The position numbers were made by a program, and so were the translations under genes. The notes below the pieces were generated by a model. It searched no databases. It was not told where the DNA came from and was given only the letters and a program-made list of their open reading frames with translations. Shown here one piece after another: positions 47,876 through 58,473 of a stretch of 64,000 nucleotides of DNA. Source of the DNA: DASQUK01 sp963756425 (GTDB taxonomy: Bacteria; Actinomycetota; Acidimicrobiia; Acidimicrobiales; VFJN01); assembly GCA_963756425.1 (NCBI GenBank), contig CAVWNW010000018.1, positions 124,001-188,000 on the forward strand, given 5' to 3'. The number at the start of each line of letters is the position of its first letter. Position 1 is the stretch's first letter.

Positions 47876-47929
47876 CGAGCGCGAAGCGAACCCGGCCGCG
47901 ATCGCGAGCCGGACCGGCGCCGCCGACTT

Positions 47930-50900
47930 ATGGTGTCGAGACGCATGCCCCGCTCGTTCCGGTTCGAGCCACCTGAGCCGCGACCTGGTTCGCTCACGCG
48001 ACCGCGGCTGCTGGTGACCCTGCTCGGTCGCTGGGAGCACAGGGTGACCTCCGTCGTGGGCGGACCGGGCATGGGCAAGACGACTCTGCTGGCGCAGGCC
48101 GTCGCCGAAAACCGCCTCGCGCCCCGCGGCGAGGACGTGTGGATCGGTCTCGAGCAGGCCGACGCCGACGGCGTAGCCCTGGCGCGCGACGTCCTGGCCG
48201 CGGCCGGCGGCGAGGGGGGCGATGTCGGCCAGGGTGCGATCACCGGCACGACGGACGACGTGCCCGAACCGGCCACGGTGGCGGACGCCGTGTGGCGCCG
48301 GGCCCCCACTCCGGTGTGCCTCGTGGTCGACGACGCCCAGTGGCTCCCGCCGGGCTCCGCGGGCGCGACCTGGCTGATCGCCCTGGTCGACGCCCTGCCC
48401 GCCAACGGCCACGTCCTCCTCGCCAGCCGTTGGTCGCCCGCCGTACCCCTGGCGCGCCTCGCCAGCCAGGGTGCGCTCCTCGGCGTGTCCGAGGACGACC
48501 TGCGCTTCACGGAGGACGAGCTGTCCGAGTTCGCCGCCGGCCGGGGCCTTGCCACGGGGCGGCTCGACGACGCCAGCGGGTGGCCGGCGATGGCCGAGCT
48601 GGCCGCCAGCGTCGGGGACGACATGGCCGGTGACTACCTGTGGGAAGACGTACTCGAGCCCCTGGGGCCCGAGCGACGCCACGTGCTGGCCGTGGTGATC
48701 GATCTCGGCGGTGCCGACGCCGGCCTGGCGGCAGCCGCGCTCGGAGCGCCCGTCGATCTCGCCGGCGCCCTCGACGGCGTCCCGCTGGTCGCCCGCGGGG
48801 CGGACGGGTGGCGGGTGCCGCACGCGCTCTGGCATGGCGTGGCGGCGCTGGTGCTGGCCGACGACGAGCGGGCCTCCGTGCGCCGCCGGGCCGTCGACCA
48901 CCTCGTCGGCAGGAACCGCTACGACGCCGCCCTGACCCTCGCCCGCGAGGCCGGCCTGGTCGATGTGCTGCCGCAGGTCCTGCGGGCGGCTTGCGTCAGC
49001 GCCCACCGGCCGCCCGGCCGCCAGCTCGACCGCTGGCTCGCCGACCTCCCCGACGAGGTGCGCGACAGCCCGGGTGCAGCCCTGGCGGTGGCGGTCCGGG
49101 CTGCCGTCCTCGCGCCGGCCGAGGCGACCGAGCCACTGCGGACGGCCATCGACCGGTGCCGCGGGGTGGGCGACGCCGACGGTGAGGTGAGCGCCCTGGC
49201 GTTGCTCGGCGAGGTTGCCTGGTGGCGCGGCGACGGCGGGCTGCTGGCTGAGGTGCTGCCCCGGCTGTCGATGCTCGGCGCCCAAGGTCATCCCCTGGCC
49301 CGGGCGGTGGCCGGTCTCGGCGAGGCGGTGGTCGCGGACATCGTCGGCGGCGACGACGACGTGGTCGCCAAGCTCGACGCCATCGAGCACGGGGCGTTCG
49401 ACGACGCCTGGGCGGCGATGGCCGGCTGGCTGCGGGCCACCACGCTGGCCGGCGGTGGCAGGGCGGAGGAGGCGGTCGCCGTCCTCGACGCCATCCCCCC
49501 GACCCCCGACCCGGCGCTCCAGCTCGCGATCGAGGGCGCCCACCTCCAGGCCCGCTGGGCGTTGGGCGGGATCGACGCAGTGGTCAGCGCCGTGCCACCG
49601 ATCATCGACCGCTTCGAGGCCGCCGGCGTTCTCCAGTTCGAGCTGGTGAGCGCGGCGGAGGGCGCGTTCGTGGTGGCCTGGGTCGGCGACGTCGACGGGG
49701 CACGGGAGCTCGTGGCCCGCGTCCGGCGCAAGGAAGGAGATACCGACTTCGGCCAGGCCGCCCGTCTCACCCTGGCGGAGGCGGCCGTGCTCGTCACGAC
49801 CGGTGACGAACCGGCGGCCGCGGACCTGCTCGAGCGGGCGATCGCCATCCACGGCCTGGAAGGCGGTATCAACCGGCGAGCGTGGCGGCGCGGCTTGGCG
49901 CTGACCTACGTGCTCGTCCCGTCGGCGCGCGATCGTTGGGAGGCGGCCGAGCTGAGGGGGTCCGTCGCCGAGGCGCGTGCGCTCGCCCGGGCGGTGGTTG
50001 CCCTGAGGGAACGGTCGGGTTGCGCAGGCAGCGGGGCCCGCGCCGCAGGCACGCTGCCCCCGGCGTTGCGCGACCTCGACCTGGGCGACATGGCGCGCGT
50101 CCGTGCCGGGCTCCACCACCGGTTCGCCGTAGAGTTGGCGCTCGGCCTCGAGGCGGCCGGCCGGCCTGAGGCCGCCATGCTGCTCGAGGCCCTGGGGCCG
50201 CTCGGGCGCGAGGCCATGCGGGCCGAGGCGGGCACGAGTACGAACCGAGCCAGGCACGCCAAGTCACTGCTGGCCGCCGTGCCGGCCCCGCCGGCGGATC
50301 GCACGGAGATCGCCGTGCTCGGGCCACTGGCGGTGGCGCGGAGCGGCGAGCCCGTCACGGACGGCGACCTGCGGCGAGAACGTGTGCGGGCATTGCTCGC
50401 CTTCCTGGTCGGCCACCGCACGACCAGCCGTGCGGCGATCATGGCCGCGCTCGTGGCCCGACCTGGGAGAGCGAGCGGCCGCGAACAACCTGCGGGTCAC
50501 GATGACCTACCTGCTCCGGGTGCTCGAACCCTGGCGCTCGGCGCGCGAGCCCGCCTACCACGTCCGTGTGGACGGCCTGTCCGTCACGCTTGTGACCAGC
50601 GAATGGCTGGACATCGACGCCGACCGGTTCGACGACCACGTCGACGCCGCTGCGAAGGCCGAGGCCGACGGCACACCATCGTTGGCGCTCGACCACAACC
50701 TGGCGGCGGTCGCGCTCTATCGGGGCGAGGCTTACGAGGGCGTCGCCGACGCCGACTGGATCGCGCTGGAGCGAGAGCGCTTCCGGAGCCGCTTCGTGGC
50801 CGCCGCCACCCGGGCCGGCGAGCTGCAGGTCGCCAGGGGCGACGTGAACGACGCCGAACGCGTCGTCGGGCGGGCGATCGAGGTCGACCCCTGGGCGGAG

Positions 50901-51071
50901 GACGCCTACGCCGTGCTGGTCTCGGTGGCGCTGGCCCGCGGTGACCGGGCCGCCGCCCGTCGCGCCCTCGACCGGGCGCTGGCCGCCCTGGCCGAGCTCG
51001 ACGTCGAGCCGTCCGAGGAGACCGAACGCCTCCGCCGCCGCATCGAGGGTGAAGCCGGCGAGACGAGGTGA
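47930..51071 (+). pseudogene. Large AAA-ATPase/BTAD transcriptional regulator, frameshifted
   Basis: Residues 1-835 contain a MalT/LuxR-like NTPase (Walker A GGPGMGKTT at 44-52, Walker B VCLVVDDAQWL) and TPR-rich repeats, then a winged-helix start (IAVLGPLAVARSGEPV, RRERVRALLAFLVGH). The C-terminal part of the winged helix (WPDLGERAAANNLRVT) and the BTAD (VDPWAEDAYAVLVSVAL) are in another frame; removing one base in CTCGTGG near 50452 rejoins them. Corrected length about 1046. The homology on both sides is perfect up to the break, so a sequencing indel is quite possible. Confidence 0.85.
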
Positions 51072-51291
51072 CGTCGCCGTGAGGCACCGGGTTCCGCCAA
51101 TTCGAGCCCGAGGCAATCGGTTCCGGCTGCGGAGCCCATGACCTCGGCCTACCGGTGGCGGAACCTATGACCTCGGGCTGCGGAGGCATCGGCGCCGCCT
51201 GTCGATCGGGTCCGGTCCCCGACGGTTGAGCGGCGCCCACGGGGGTACGAGTGCTAGTGCTCAGTAGCCGTGCCGGGGAGGCTGACAACCG

Positions 51292-51528
51292 ATGGTGGAC
51301 ACCGAGAGGTACGCGACCAGCTTTGCGATGCTGGACAAGGACGGCGACGGCCGCGTGTCGGCGGCGGAGTTCAAGGAGCTCATGGGCAGCCTGGGCGTCA
51401 ACTTCACCGACGAGACGGCGGCCAGGGCCATTGAGATGATGGACACGGACGGCGACGGGCTCGTCACCCTCGAGGAGCTGGCGACCTACATGAGCTCACC
51501 GGGCGGTGCGCCGCCGCAGGAGTCGTAG
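51292..51528 (+). CDS. Small EF-hand calcium-binding protein
   Basis: The 78-residue acidic protein consists of two EF-hands: loop 1 DKDGDGRVSAAE (about residues 15-26) and loop 2 DTDGDGLVTLEE (about 51-62), both with ligands at positions 1, 3, 5, 7 and 12. It is like streptomycete CabC-type calmodulin-like proteins and probably buffers or senses Ca2+ in the cytoplasm. ATG 51292 follows GGGGAGG. It is isolated, 220 bp after the broken regulator. Confidence 0.92.
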   Translation: MVDTERYATSFAMLDKDGDGRVSAAEFKELMGSLGVNFTDETAARAIEMMDTDGDGLVTLEELATYMSSPGGAPPQES

Positions 51529-51625
51529 GTCGCAGCCGGGGCGGGCAGATCTCGACGAAATGCTCGGTCCGGACTGGGACCGGCCGACGCGTGGATCGGC
51601 TAGACCCCTTGCGAGAGGTGGTGCG

Positions 51626-52898
51626 GTGTCCGATCCGGTGGTGCAGGTGCTCGATGCGGTCGTTGAGCTGACCGACACGCTGCTGGACGAGCTGGCGGCG
51701 CTCGTGAGGATCCCGAGCGTGAGCGGCACCGACGCCGAGAACGACGCCCAGGCACACGTCGCCGGGCGTTTCGCCGATGCCGGGCTGGAGGTCGATCACT
51801 GGCCGATCGACCTCCCCGCACTGACCGCCCATCCCGACTTTCCCGGCATGGAGGTGGACCGGGACGAGGCGTGGGGCCTCGTCGGCCGGCTGCGCGGTGT
51901 CGGCGACGGGCCGACGCTGATGCTCAACGGGCACATCGACGTCGTGCCCGTGGGCGATCCTGCCAGTTGGACCGCCCCGCCCTATTCCGCCGACGTCCGC
52001 GCCGGCCGTCTCCATGGCCGCGGCAGCTGCGACATGAAGGCGGGCCTGATCGCGTCGCTGTGGGCGGTCCAAGCCCTGGGCTCGGGCCGGCGTCGGCCTG
52101 CGTGGGGACGTGGTGCTGGCGTCGGTGCAGGGCGAGGAGGACGGCGGTCTCGGCACGTTCGCCACGCTCCAGCGCGGGTGGCGAGCGGACGCCTGCGTGA
52201 TCCCGGAGCCGACGGAGCTGGACGTGGTGCCGGCGAACTCCGGGGCGCTCACCTTCCGCCTACGCATCCGCGGTCGGGGCACGCACGCGGCCCGTCGCGC
52301 CGAGGGCGTGAGCGCGATCGACAAGTTCTGGCCCGTCTCGCAGGCGCTGGCCGACCTCGAGCGACGCCGTCACGCATCGGTCGACCCACTCGTCGCCCGG
52401 TGGCCGCTCGCCCATCCCCTGTCGATCGGTCGGGTCCGCGCCGGCGACTGGGCGTCGTCGGTGCCCGATCTGCTGGTGGCCGAGGGGCGGCTCGGGGTGG
52501 CCATCGGCGAGTCGACCGATCACGCCCGCGCCGACCTCGAAGGCGCCGTCGCCAAGGCCTGCGAGCGCGACCCCTGGCTGCGTGACCACCCGGTCGACGT
52601 CGAATGGTGGGGCGGGCAGTTCGCATCGGGCCGCATCCCGCCGGACAGCGACCTCGTGGATCGGGTGCGGGCGGCACACCGGGCGGCCGCCGGCGGCCGC
52701 CCGCCGGACGTCTACGGCGCCCCCTACGGCAGTGACCTCCGCCTGCTCACCGGGCTGGCGGGCATTCCCACGCTGCAGTACGGACCCGGGGACGCCCGAC
52801 TGGCCCACGGCCCCGACGAGGCGGTGCCAGTGGCCGACGTCGCCACCGCCGCACGCACTCTCGCGCTCCTGGCTGTCGACGTCTGCGGCGCCGACTGA
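51626..52898 (+). pseudogene. M20-family metallopeptidase/deacylase (ArgE/DapE-like), frameshifted
   Basis: GTG 51626 opens a protein with LVRIPSVSGTDAENDAQ, the metal motif NGHIDVVPVGD (HxD) and GRGSCDMKAGL; the catalytic EE pair (QGEEDGGLG), dimerisation domain and YGSDLRLLTGLAGIPTLQYGPG are in another frame. The two join near 52080 (after AVQAL). Corrected length about 424 residues, normal for M20 amidohydrolases that deacylate amino acids or peptides. All active-site residues are present across the two frames. Confidence 0.85.
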
Positions 52899-52970
52899 AC
52901 GGGCGAACGCGGACGCTCAACCGGTGGTGGTGCGTCCGGCGCCAGGTACCGGTGGTGCGAAGCTGGGCCA

Positions 52971-53762
52971 ATGGGGCGTGTCTGGTCACGCGTGGTCAAC
53001 CGGCTGGCGTCGGGGGGAGCTGGCGCCCGCGTCGCGGGTTATCCGACCTCGTCCAACCGGGCCTCGTCGCTGCACCTGCGGTGGGAGCTACCGCCGGACG
53101 CCGGCGCGATGGTCGCCGCATCCGTGGTCCTGGTCGTCGAGGCGGCGCCCCCCGTACCCGACCTCTACTTCTGGGCGCTGCAGGCCTCCTTCACCGATGG
53201 CGCCGGCCGCCGCCACGGCGGCGGTCACCTCGGGCTCCAGTGGTACCAGCCGCACCCCGGCTCGCGGGCCGTGAACTGGGGCGGTTACCGGCCCGACGGA
53301 CGAGTCCTCGACGGCTCGACCTCGCCGCTGCCCAGCGCCACGGGCAACCCGAACACCCGCGACCTGTGGTGGGACCCCGGCCGGCGCTACGCGCTCAGCA
53401 TCGAACGCGCCGCCGGCGGCGGTTGGGTCGGAACCGTGGCCGGCACCCACGTCCGCACGCTGGCGGCCGGCGGCGAGCGGCTGGACGCGCTGATGGTGTG
53501 GTCGGAGGTGTTCGCCCGCTGCGACGCTCCCCCTGTCGCCGTGCGCTGGTCGGGGTTCCGGGCGACCACGGCTCAGGGGCACATCGTCGAGCCGGTCGCG
53601 GTCCATGTGAACTACCAACGTCGCGCCGACGGCGGATGCGACAACACGACGGCGCTCGCCGATGGCGGCGGCGTGCGCCAGATCACCGGCACCGAGCGCG
53701 TGGTCGCCCAGGGCGCCCGCCTGCCGCTCGAGCCTTCCCACGATGACTCGAGCCGGTGGTGA
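52971..53762 (+). CDS. Hypothetical beta-rich protein
   Basis: The 263-residue protein is not recognised. It is rich in Trp, Gly and aromatic strands (LHLRWELPPDAGAMVAAS, HLGLQWYQPHPGSRAVNWGGY, DLWWDPGRRYALSIERA), a pattern like DUF3472/lectin-type jelly rolls, with two Cys (FARCDAPP, GGCDNTT) that might pair. No signal peptide is seen. ATG 52971 is the first in frame. It may share a transcript with the truncated methyltransferase 62 nt downstream. Confidence 0.6.
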   Translation: MGRVWSRVVNRLASGGAGARVAGYPTSSNRASSLHLRWELPPDAGAMVAASVVLVVEAAPPVPDLYFWALQASFTDGAGRRHGGGHLGLQWYQPHPGSRAVNWGGYRPDGRVLDGSTSPLPSATGNPNTRDLWWDPGRRYALSIERAAGGGWVGTVAGTHVRTLAAGGERLDALMVWSEVFARCDAPPVAVRWSGFRATTAQGHIVEPVAVHVNYQRRADGGCDNTTALADGGGVRQITGTERVVAQGARLPLEPSHDDSSRW

Positions 53763-53824
53763 GCGCAGACCCCTCATCGCCCCGTGGCCCCCGACCGAGA
53801 CCCGCACCCGGGAGACGTCCGCCA

Positions 53825-54116
53825 ATGCCCAGCGACACGAGCTACAGGGTGAGCCACCCGATCTTCGCCCGGTTGTACGCCTGGGCGAGTCCCCGGATGG
53901 AGAAGTCCGGCTTCGGCGAGCGCCGCGACCAGCTTCTCGCCGGGCTCGCCGGGCGGGTCGTCGAGGTCGGCGCCGGCAATGGCTTGAACTTCACCCACTA
54001 CCCAGCCGAGGTCGCCCAGGTCGTGGCTGTCGAGCCAGAAGCCCGCCTCCGAGCCATCGGCGAGGCCGCAGCCGCCACGGCGGCCGTTCCGGTCGACGTC
54101 GTCGACGGCACCGCCG
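53825..54116 (+). pseudogene. Truncated class I methyltransferase (N-terminal ~97 codons)
   Basis: ATG 53825 begins a typical actinobacterial methyltransferase (SHPIFARLYAWASPRMEKSGFG, RVVEVGAGNGLNFTHYP, VVAVEPEARLRAIGEAA, VDVVDGTAD), but after about residue 97 the sequence becomes unrelated (TAFPPTRRPTSS) and the frame continues antisense to the aldolase. Motifs IV onward are missing, so the gene is a remnant. Unlike the remnant at 13727, no palindrome marks the break. Confidence 0.75.
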
Positions 54117-54253
54117 ATACCGCATTCCCACCCACACGTCGCCCCACATCCTCGGCGTCGCCACCGCGCCGACCGGCCCGGAGGAATGACCAACGAGCAA
54201 GGCACGGGCCTCCATCGTGCAACCGCAGGTCGCGCCGCGTCGGTCGAACGGTG

Positions 54254-55273
54254 TCAGTCCGAGCGCCGACCCGCGGACCCGAGGTCGCGGCACGCCTGGA
54301 CGACCCGGCCGGCCATCGAGGCCTCGGCGGCCTTCCCCCAGGACCGGGGGTCGTAGGCCGCCTTGTCGCCGGTACCGCCGTCGACGCGCAACACCCCGTC
54401 GTAGCGGGTCAACACATGGTCGGCGATCGGCCGGGTGAACGCGTACTGGGCGTCGGTGTCGACGTTCATCTTGACCACGCCATAGCCGATGGCCGCCCGG
54501 ATGTCATCGAGCGACGAGCCCGAGCCACCGTGGAAGACCAGGTAAAAGGGGTCTTCCCGTCCGTGGCGGGTTCCGACCGCATCCTGGATATCTTTCAGCA
54601 CCCCGGGGCGAAGGACGACGTGGCCGGGCTGGTAGACCCCGTGGACGTTGCCGAACGTCGCAGCGAGGAGGAAGCGGCCCCGTTCACCGAGGCCCAGGGC
54701 GTCGGCGACCCGCAGCGCATCCTCGGGCGTCGAGTACAGGCGCTCGTCCATGGCGCCCTTGATGCCGTCCTCCTCGCCGCCCACGACGCCGATCTCCAGC
54801 TCCAAGACGACATGGGCGCGGCGGCACTCTTCCAGCAGCTCGGCCGCGACCCGGAGGTTCTCCTTCAGCGGGAGGCTGGAGCCGTCCCACATGTGCGACT
54901 GGAACAGGGGCGTGCCGCCGCCGGCCACACGCTCCTGCGACATCGCCAGCAGTGGGCGCAGGTAGTTGTCGACCCGGGCCGGCGGACAGTGGTCGGTGTG
55001 CAGACCGACCAGTCCTGGGTGCTTGGCGGCCAGCACGTTGGCCACCTCCGCGAGGGCCACCGCCCCGGTCACGGCGTCCCCGACGCTCGCCCCGGAGAGG
55101 TACTCGGCCCCACCGACGGAGATCTGCACGATGCCATCGCTGTCGGCCTCTGTGAACCCGCGCAGCGCGGCGTTGAGCGTCTGGGTCGAGGTCACGTTGA
55201 CCGACGGGTAGGCGAATCCCTCGGCCTTGGCCCGGTCGAGCATCTGTGCGTACTGCTCGGGTGTGGCGATCAC
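54254..55273 (-). CDS. fbaA: Class II fructose-bisphosphate aldolase
   Basis: The 339-residue enzyme has VGLHTDHCPPARVD (zinc His and catalytic Asp), the LEIGVVGGEEDGI block (Glu), ATFGNVHGVYQPGHV (zinc His), FHGGSGSS (zinc His and phosphate binding) and MNVDTDAQYAFTRPI, all typical of the FbaA-type (class IIA) enzyme. It cleaves or forms fructose 1,6-bisphosphate in glycolysis and gluconeogenesis. ATG 55273 begins MIATPEQYAQML, as in relatives. It stands alone, between a truncated methyltransferase and a SARP gene. Confidence 0.95.
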   Translation of the reverse strand: MIATPEQYAQMLDRAKAEGFAYPSVNVTSTQTLNAALRGFTEADSDGIVQISVGGAEYLSGASVGDAVTGAVALAEVANVLAAKHPGLVGLHTDHCPPARVDNYLRPLLAMSQERVAGGGTPLFQSHMWDGSSLPLKENLRVAAELLEECRRAHVVLELEIGVVGGEEDGIKGAMDERLYSTPEDALRVADALGLGERGRFLLAATFGNVHGVYQPGHVVLRPGVLKDIQDAVGTRHGREDPFYLVFHGGSGSSLDDIRAAIGYGVVKMNVDTDAQYAFTRPIADHVLTRYDGVLRVDGGTGDKAAYDPRSWGKAAEASMAGRVVQACRDLGSAGRRSD

Positions 55274-55310
55274 GATCGACCTCCGGCGCAGCCTCGGGGT
55301 TGCAGCCTAA

Positions 55311-55330
55311 GGCTCCGGCCGGTCGGAGTC
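55311..55330 (-). terminator. Possible hairpin terminator after the SARP gene
   Basis: GGCTCCGGCC and GGTCGGAGTC form an almost self-complementary 20-bp dyad 75 nt past the SARP stop and just upstream of the aldolase gene on the same strand. It could equally be a regulatory dyad for the aldolase. Confidence 0.4.
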
Positions 55331-55405
55331 GCAGACCCGCGCGTAGTTTGCGCGGAGGAACGTCGAAGCAGCCGCCGGGCCGCCGGACACTGACGCGTCG
55401 ACGTA

Positions 55406-58345
55406 TCAAACGGCCGAGAGGCGTTGCGCGGCCCGAGCGAGCGCGTCGAGTGCGAATCGCATCGACGCACCCTCTGTCATCGCCCGGCCCGCCTCGACCT
55501 GCCGGAAGAACTCTTCCTCGCCAAGCTCCTCCCCGAGCCGCTCGGCCGCGTCGCGCATCATCGCCGCGTCGGTACCGAAGGGAGGAAGTCCGGTGCGCGG
55601 CGCCTCGGCGGCCCCGTAGAGCACGGCCGCATCCTCGCTGGCACCCACACGCATGAGCAGAGCGACCACCGTCCGCAGCGTCACCCACAGAGGAGTCCAC
55701 GCACCGGCTCGGTACCAGCGATGGATCGCTGATTCGCAGTAGGTCAGAGCGGTCGCGACGTCTTCCTGCCGGGCCCGCGACGCGGCGAGCGCCACCTCGG
55801 CCAGGCCGGCGACGAACTTGCTGTCGGCGGAGGCGGCGAGCTCGATCGACTGATGCAGATGTGTCTCGGCTGTCTGCGGCTGCTCGCCGGCGAGGATCTC
55901 GCCGACGACGAAGTGGCCAAACGCCCGTGCCGAAGGGCTGCCGGATCGCTCCGCCCTCACGAGCACCTCCCGAGCGACTTCGAGGGCCCGTTCGACCTCG
56001 CCGTCGTAGGCGATGGCGACGGCTGCGCTTCCGAGGTCCCACACCGCTTGGAGGGCGTCGCCGGCGGCAGTCGCCAGCGCGTACGCCTCGGTGAACTCTG
56101 CAATGGCGCGGTCGAGGTCGCCGGCAAGGAGGGCGATGTCGGCGGATGCCTCGAGCACCGCACGGTCGGCAGAGGAGCCGAGCCCGCAGGCGGCATCCCT
56201 GGTGGCTCGCGCGGCCGCCGTGGCTGCACCGAGGTCCCCTCGCTGCCACGCGCCGGTTGATGCCGCCAGCAGGGCCTCGGGCAGCAAGGCCGATCCGGTG
56301 CCGGCCGCTGCCGCAGCTGCGACCTCGGCCCACCGGAAGATCTCGGAGTGTCCACGCCAGAGCGCATACGGCCGGAGCGCGGCGGTCAGGCGGAGCGCAC
56401 CTTCGACATCGTGGCCGACGAGCCAGCCGTGGGCTGCGCGCAGCTCGTCGATGTGGCCCTCGACCGTCGTGGCCCATTGGGCTTCGGCAGACGTTGCGAG
56501 CCCGGCCGCAGCCTGCTCGGCTTCGCCGAGCGCCCAACGGGCATGGCGGTCTCGCGCTGCTGGCAGCGCATGCTCGGATTCGAGGCGTTCGAGACCGAAG
56601 TGGCGGACGGTGTCGAGCATCGAGTAGCGCCCCGAGCCCCCGCCAGGCTGTTCGGCAAGGAGAGCACAGTCGACCAACCGCAGCACCGCTGGCACAACCG
56701 CATCACGGTCGATCTCCTCGGCGGCGGTGACCGCGATCGCGGCGTCCAGGTCGAACGGGCCCCTGAACACCGAGAGCCTGTCAAAGACCCGCTGCTCGAA
56801 AGATCCCAGCTGTGCGTAGGACCAGTCGATGACGGCGCGCAGCGAACGGTGCCGGCTCGGGCTGCCTGCACCGCCCGTGAGAACATCGAATCTGTGGGCG
56901 AGCGCCCGGCGCAGGTCCTCCGGCGCCAGCCCGCGGATGCGAGCGGCGGCGAGTTCGACGGCGAGCGGGAGCCCGTCGAGGCATCGACAGATGTCCGCGA
57001 TGGTGTCGAGTTCGTCGTCGGTGGCCTGGAACGACGCCTTGGAGGCGCGTGCTCGGTCGAGGAACAACTCGACGGCAGGCGAGCCCGGGCCACCAGCGTC
57101 GAGGGGTTCAACTTCCCACAGATGCTCGGCCTCTACGCCCAGTCGCTCCCGGGACGTGGCCAGCACGTCGACCCCGGAAGTGGCTTCGATGAGCCGCCGG
57201 GCGAGCGCCGCGGCACCGGTCAGCACGTGCTCACAATTGTCGAGGACGAGAAGCGTGCGCTCACCAGCGAACCGGTCTACGAGTTGGGCCGCTAGACGTC
57301 GACCGCTGCGCTCCTGCACACCGACGACGTTGGTCACGGCGCGGGCCACGTCGCCCCGCGGCGCGAGCACGGTGAGATCGCAGACGTGGACGCCATGCGG
57401 GTAGCGATGCGCGACCTGGGCGCTCACTTCGAGAGCGAGGCGGGACTTACCGACTCCGCCGGGACCCCACAGCGTGACAAGTCGTGCTCTCGCGAGGAGC
57501 TCGGCGACACCGCGCAGGTCGGTGTCGCGGCCGGTGAAGCTGCTCACGGGCCGCGGCACGCTGACCGCCGACGCCGGACCGGACTCTGGCGTGTCGGTGT
57601 CGACCGTGTGCTGGAGGATCCGCTGCTCGATCCGTCGCAATGCCGGTGACGGCTCCAACCCGTGGTCCTCGGCCAGTTCGCGCCGCCACGATTGATAGAC
57701 GTCGAGGGCGTCCGTGTGGCGGCCCTGGTGGTACAGGGCCTCCATGAGCAATGCCCTTGCACGTTCACGCTCGGGCTGATCGGCTAGAGCCGCGGCTGCG
57801 GCAGCGGCCGCCTCGGCAGGCCGTCCCGTTGCAAGCAACAATGAGGCTCGTTGCTCGCGGGCGGCCCCATGCAGCTCTTCGAGCCGCCGGCCTTCGGTCT
57901 GGGCGAACGGCCGGTCGATGAACTCTTCGAGCGCGGGACCGCGCCACAGCTGCAGTGCATCGTCGACGAGACGAAGCGCCTGCTCGCCCCGAGCGTCCGC
58001 GGCTGCGGCGAGCAGCTGCTCGAACCGCCATGCATCGAGGTCGACGATGCCAACCGTCAGCCGATAGCCACCCTCGTCGGTGACCAGCGGTGCGGCCGCG
58101 GGCAGGTTCTTACGCAGCCGTGATACTTGCGTGCGGAGCGCCCCGGCGGGATCGTCGGGCGGGTGGTCGCCCCAGAGCGCCTCGGCGAGCCGGTGGGCCG
58201 ATACCGTTCGGTTGCCCTCGACCAGCAGAATCGTCAGCAACAGGCGCTGGAGGCGGCTCCGAATGTGGACAGGTCCGCTTTCGGTGACCACGGCTAACGG
58301 CCCGAGGATCCCAAATCGCGGCGCGCGTCGGTGCGTCTCGCCCAC
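55406..58345 (-). CDS. SARP/AfsR-family transcriptional regulator with NB-ARC ATPase and TPRs
   Basis: The 979-residue protein starts (GTG 58345) with an OmpR-type DNA-binding domain (RFGILGPLAVVTESGPVHI, LAEALWGDHPPDDPAGALRTQVSRLRK split across the helix), a BTAD (VDLDAWRFEQLLAAAADA ... GLEPSPALRRIEQRIL), an NTPase (Walker A GPGGVGKS, Walker B TLLVLDNCEHVL, CLDGLPLAVELAAARI) and C-terminal TPRs. GTG 58414 or 58393 are alternative starts. It likely activates nearby genes; the divergent FAD oxidase at 58474 is the first candidate. Confidence 0.9.
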   Translation of the reverse strand: MGETHRRAPRFGILGPLAVVTESGPVHIRSRLQRLLLTILLVEGNRTVSAHRLAEALWGDHPPDDPAGALRTQVSRLRKNLPAAAPLVTDEGGYRLTVGIVDLDAWRFEQLLAAAADARGEQALRLVDDALQLWRGPALEEFIDRPFAQTEGRRLEELHGAAREQRASLLLATGRPAEAAAAAAAALADQPERERARALLMEALYHQGRHTDALDVYQSWRRELAEDHGLEPSPALRRIEQRILQHTVDTDTPESGPASAVSVPRPVSSFTGRDTDLRGVAELLARARLVTLWGPGGVGKSRLALEVSAQVAHRYPHGVHVCDLTVLAPRGDVARAVTNVVGVQERSGRRLAAQLVDRFAGERTLLVLDNCEHVLTGAAALARRLIEATSGVDVLATSRERLGVEAEHLWEVEPLDAGGPGSPAVELFLDRARASKASFQATDDELDTIADICRCLDGLPLAVELAAARIRGLAPEDLRRALAHRFDVLTGGAGSPSRHRSLRAVIDWSYAQLGSFEQRVFDRLSVFRGPFDLDAAIAVTAAEEIDRDAVVPAVLRLVDCALLAEQPGGGSGRYSMLDTVRHFGLERLESEHALPAARDRHARWALGEAEQAAAGLATSAEAQWATTVEGHIDELRAAHGWLVGHDVEGALRLTAALRPYALWRGHSEIFRWAEVAAAAAAGTGSALLPEALLAASTGAWQRGDLGAATAAARATRDAACGLGSSADRAVLEASADIALLAGDLDRAIAEFTEAYALATAAGDALQAVWDLGSAAVAIAYDGEVERALEVAREVLVRAERSGSPSARAFGHFVVGEILAGEQPQTAETHLHQSIELAASADSKFVAGLAEVALAASRARQEDVATALTYCESAIHRWYRAGAWTPLWVTLRTVVALLMRVGASEDAAVLYGAAEAPRTGLPPFGTDAAMMRDAAERLGEELGEEEFFRQVEAGRAMTEGASMRFALDALARAAQRLSAV

Positions 58346-58432
58346 CCGGGCAGTCTCGCGCCGGGTGGCACGGCCGTCCGTGGGAGTTCTCACCGCGTGA
58401 CACCAAGCAGACACGGCACTGAGACGTCGACT

Positions 58433-58452
58433 TCGTACCGTGCGCTGTACGA
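58433..58452. promoter_or_regulatory. Dyad TCGTAC-N8-GTACGA before the FAD oxidase
   Basis: A perfect 6-bp inverted repeat with an 8-bp spacer lies 21 nt before the FAD oxidase ATG, in the region divergent from the SARP gene. SARPs usually bind direct repeats, so a different regulator or a promoter element is also possible. Confidence 0.45.
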
Positions 58453-58473
58453 CGTCCAGCAGGAGGTGCAGCT

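Noticed and set aside
46481..50257. A 1258-codon leftward frame spanning the sulfotransferase and the antisense of the BTAD regulator
   Set aside because: Only the last 412 codons have protein-like composition and a sulfotransferase signature; the rest is the shadow of the opposite gene in high-GC DNA.
53756..55393. A 545-codon rightward frame over the aldolase
   Set aside because: Apart from the methyltransferase N-terminus it mirrors the clear class II aldolase on the other strand.
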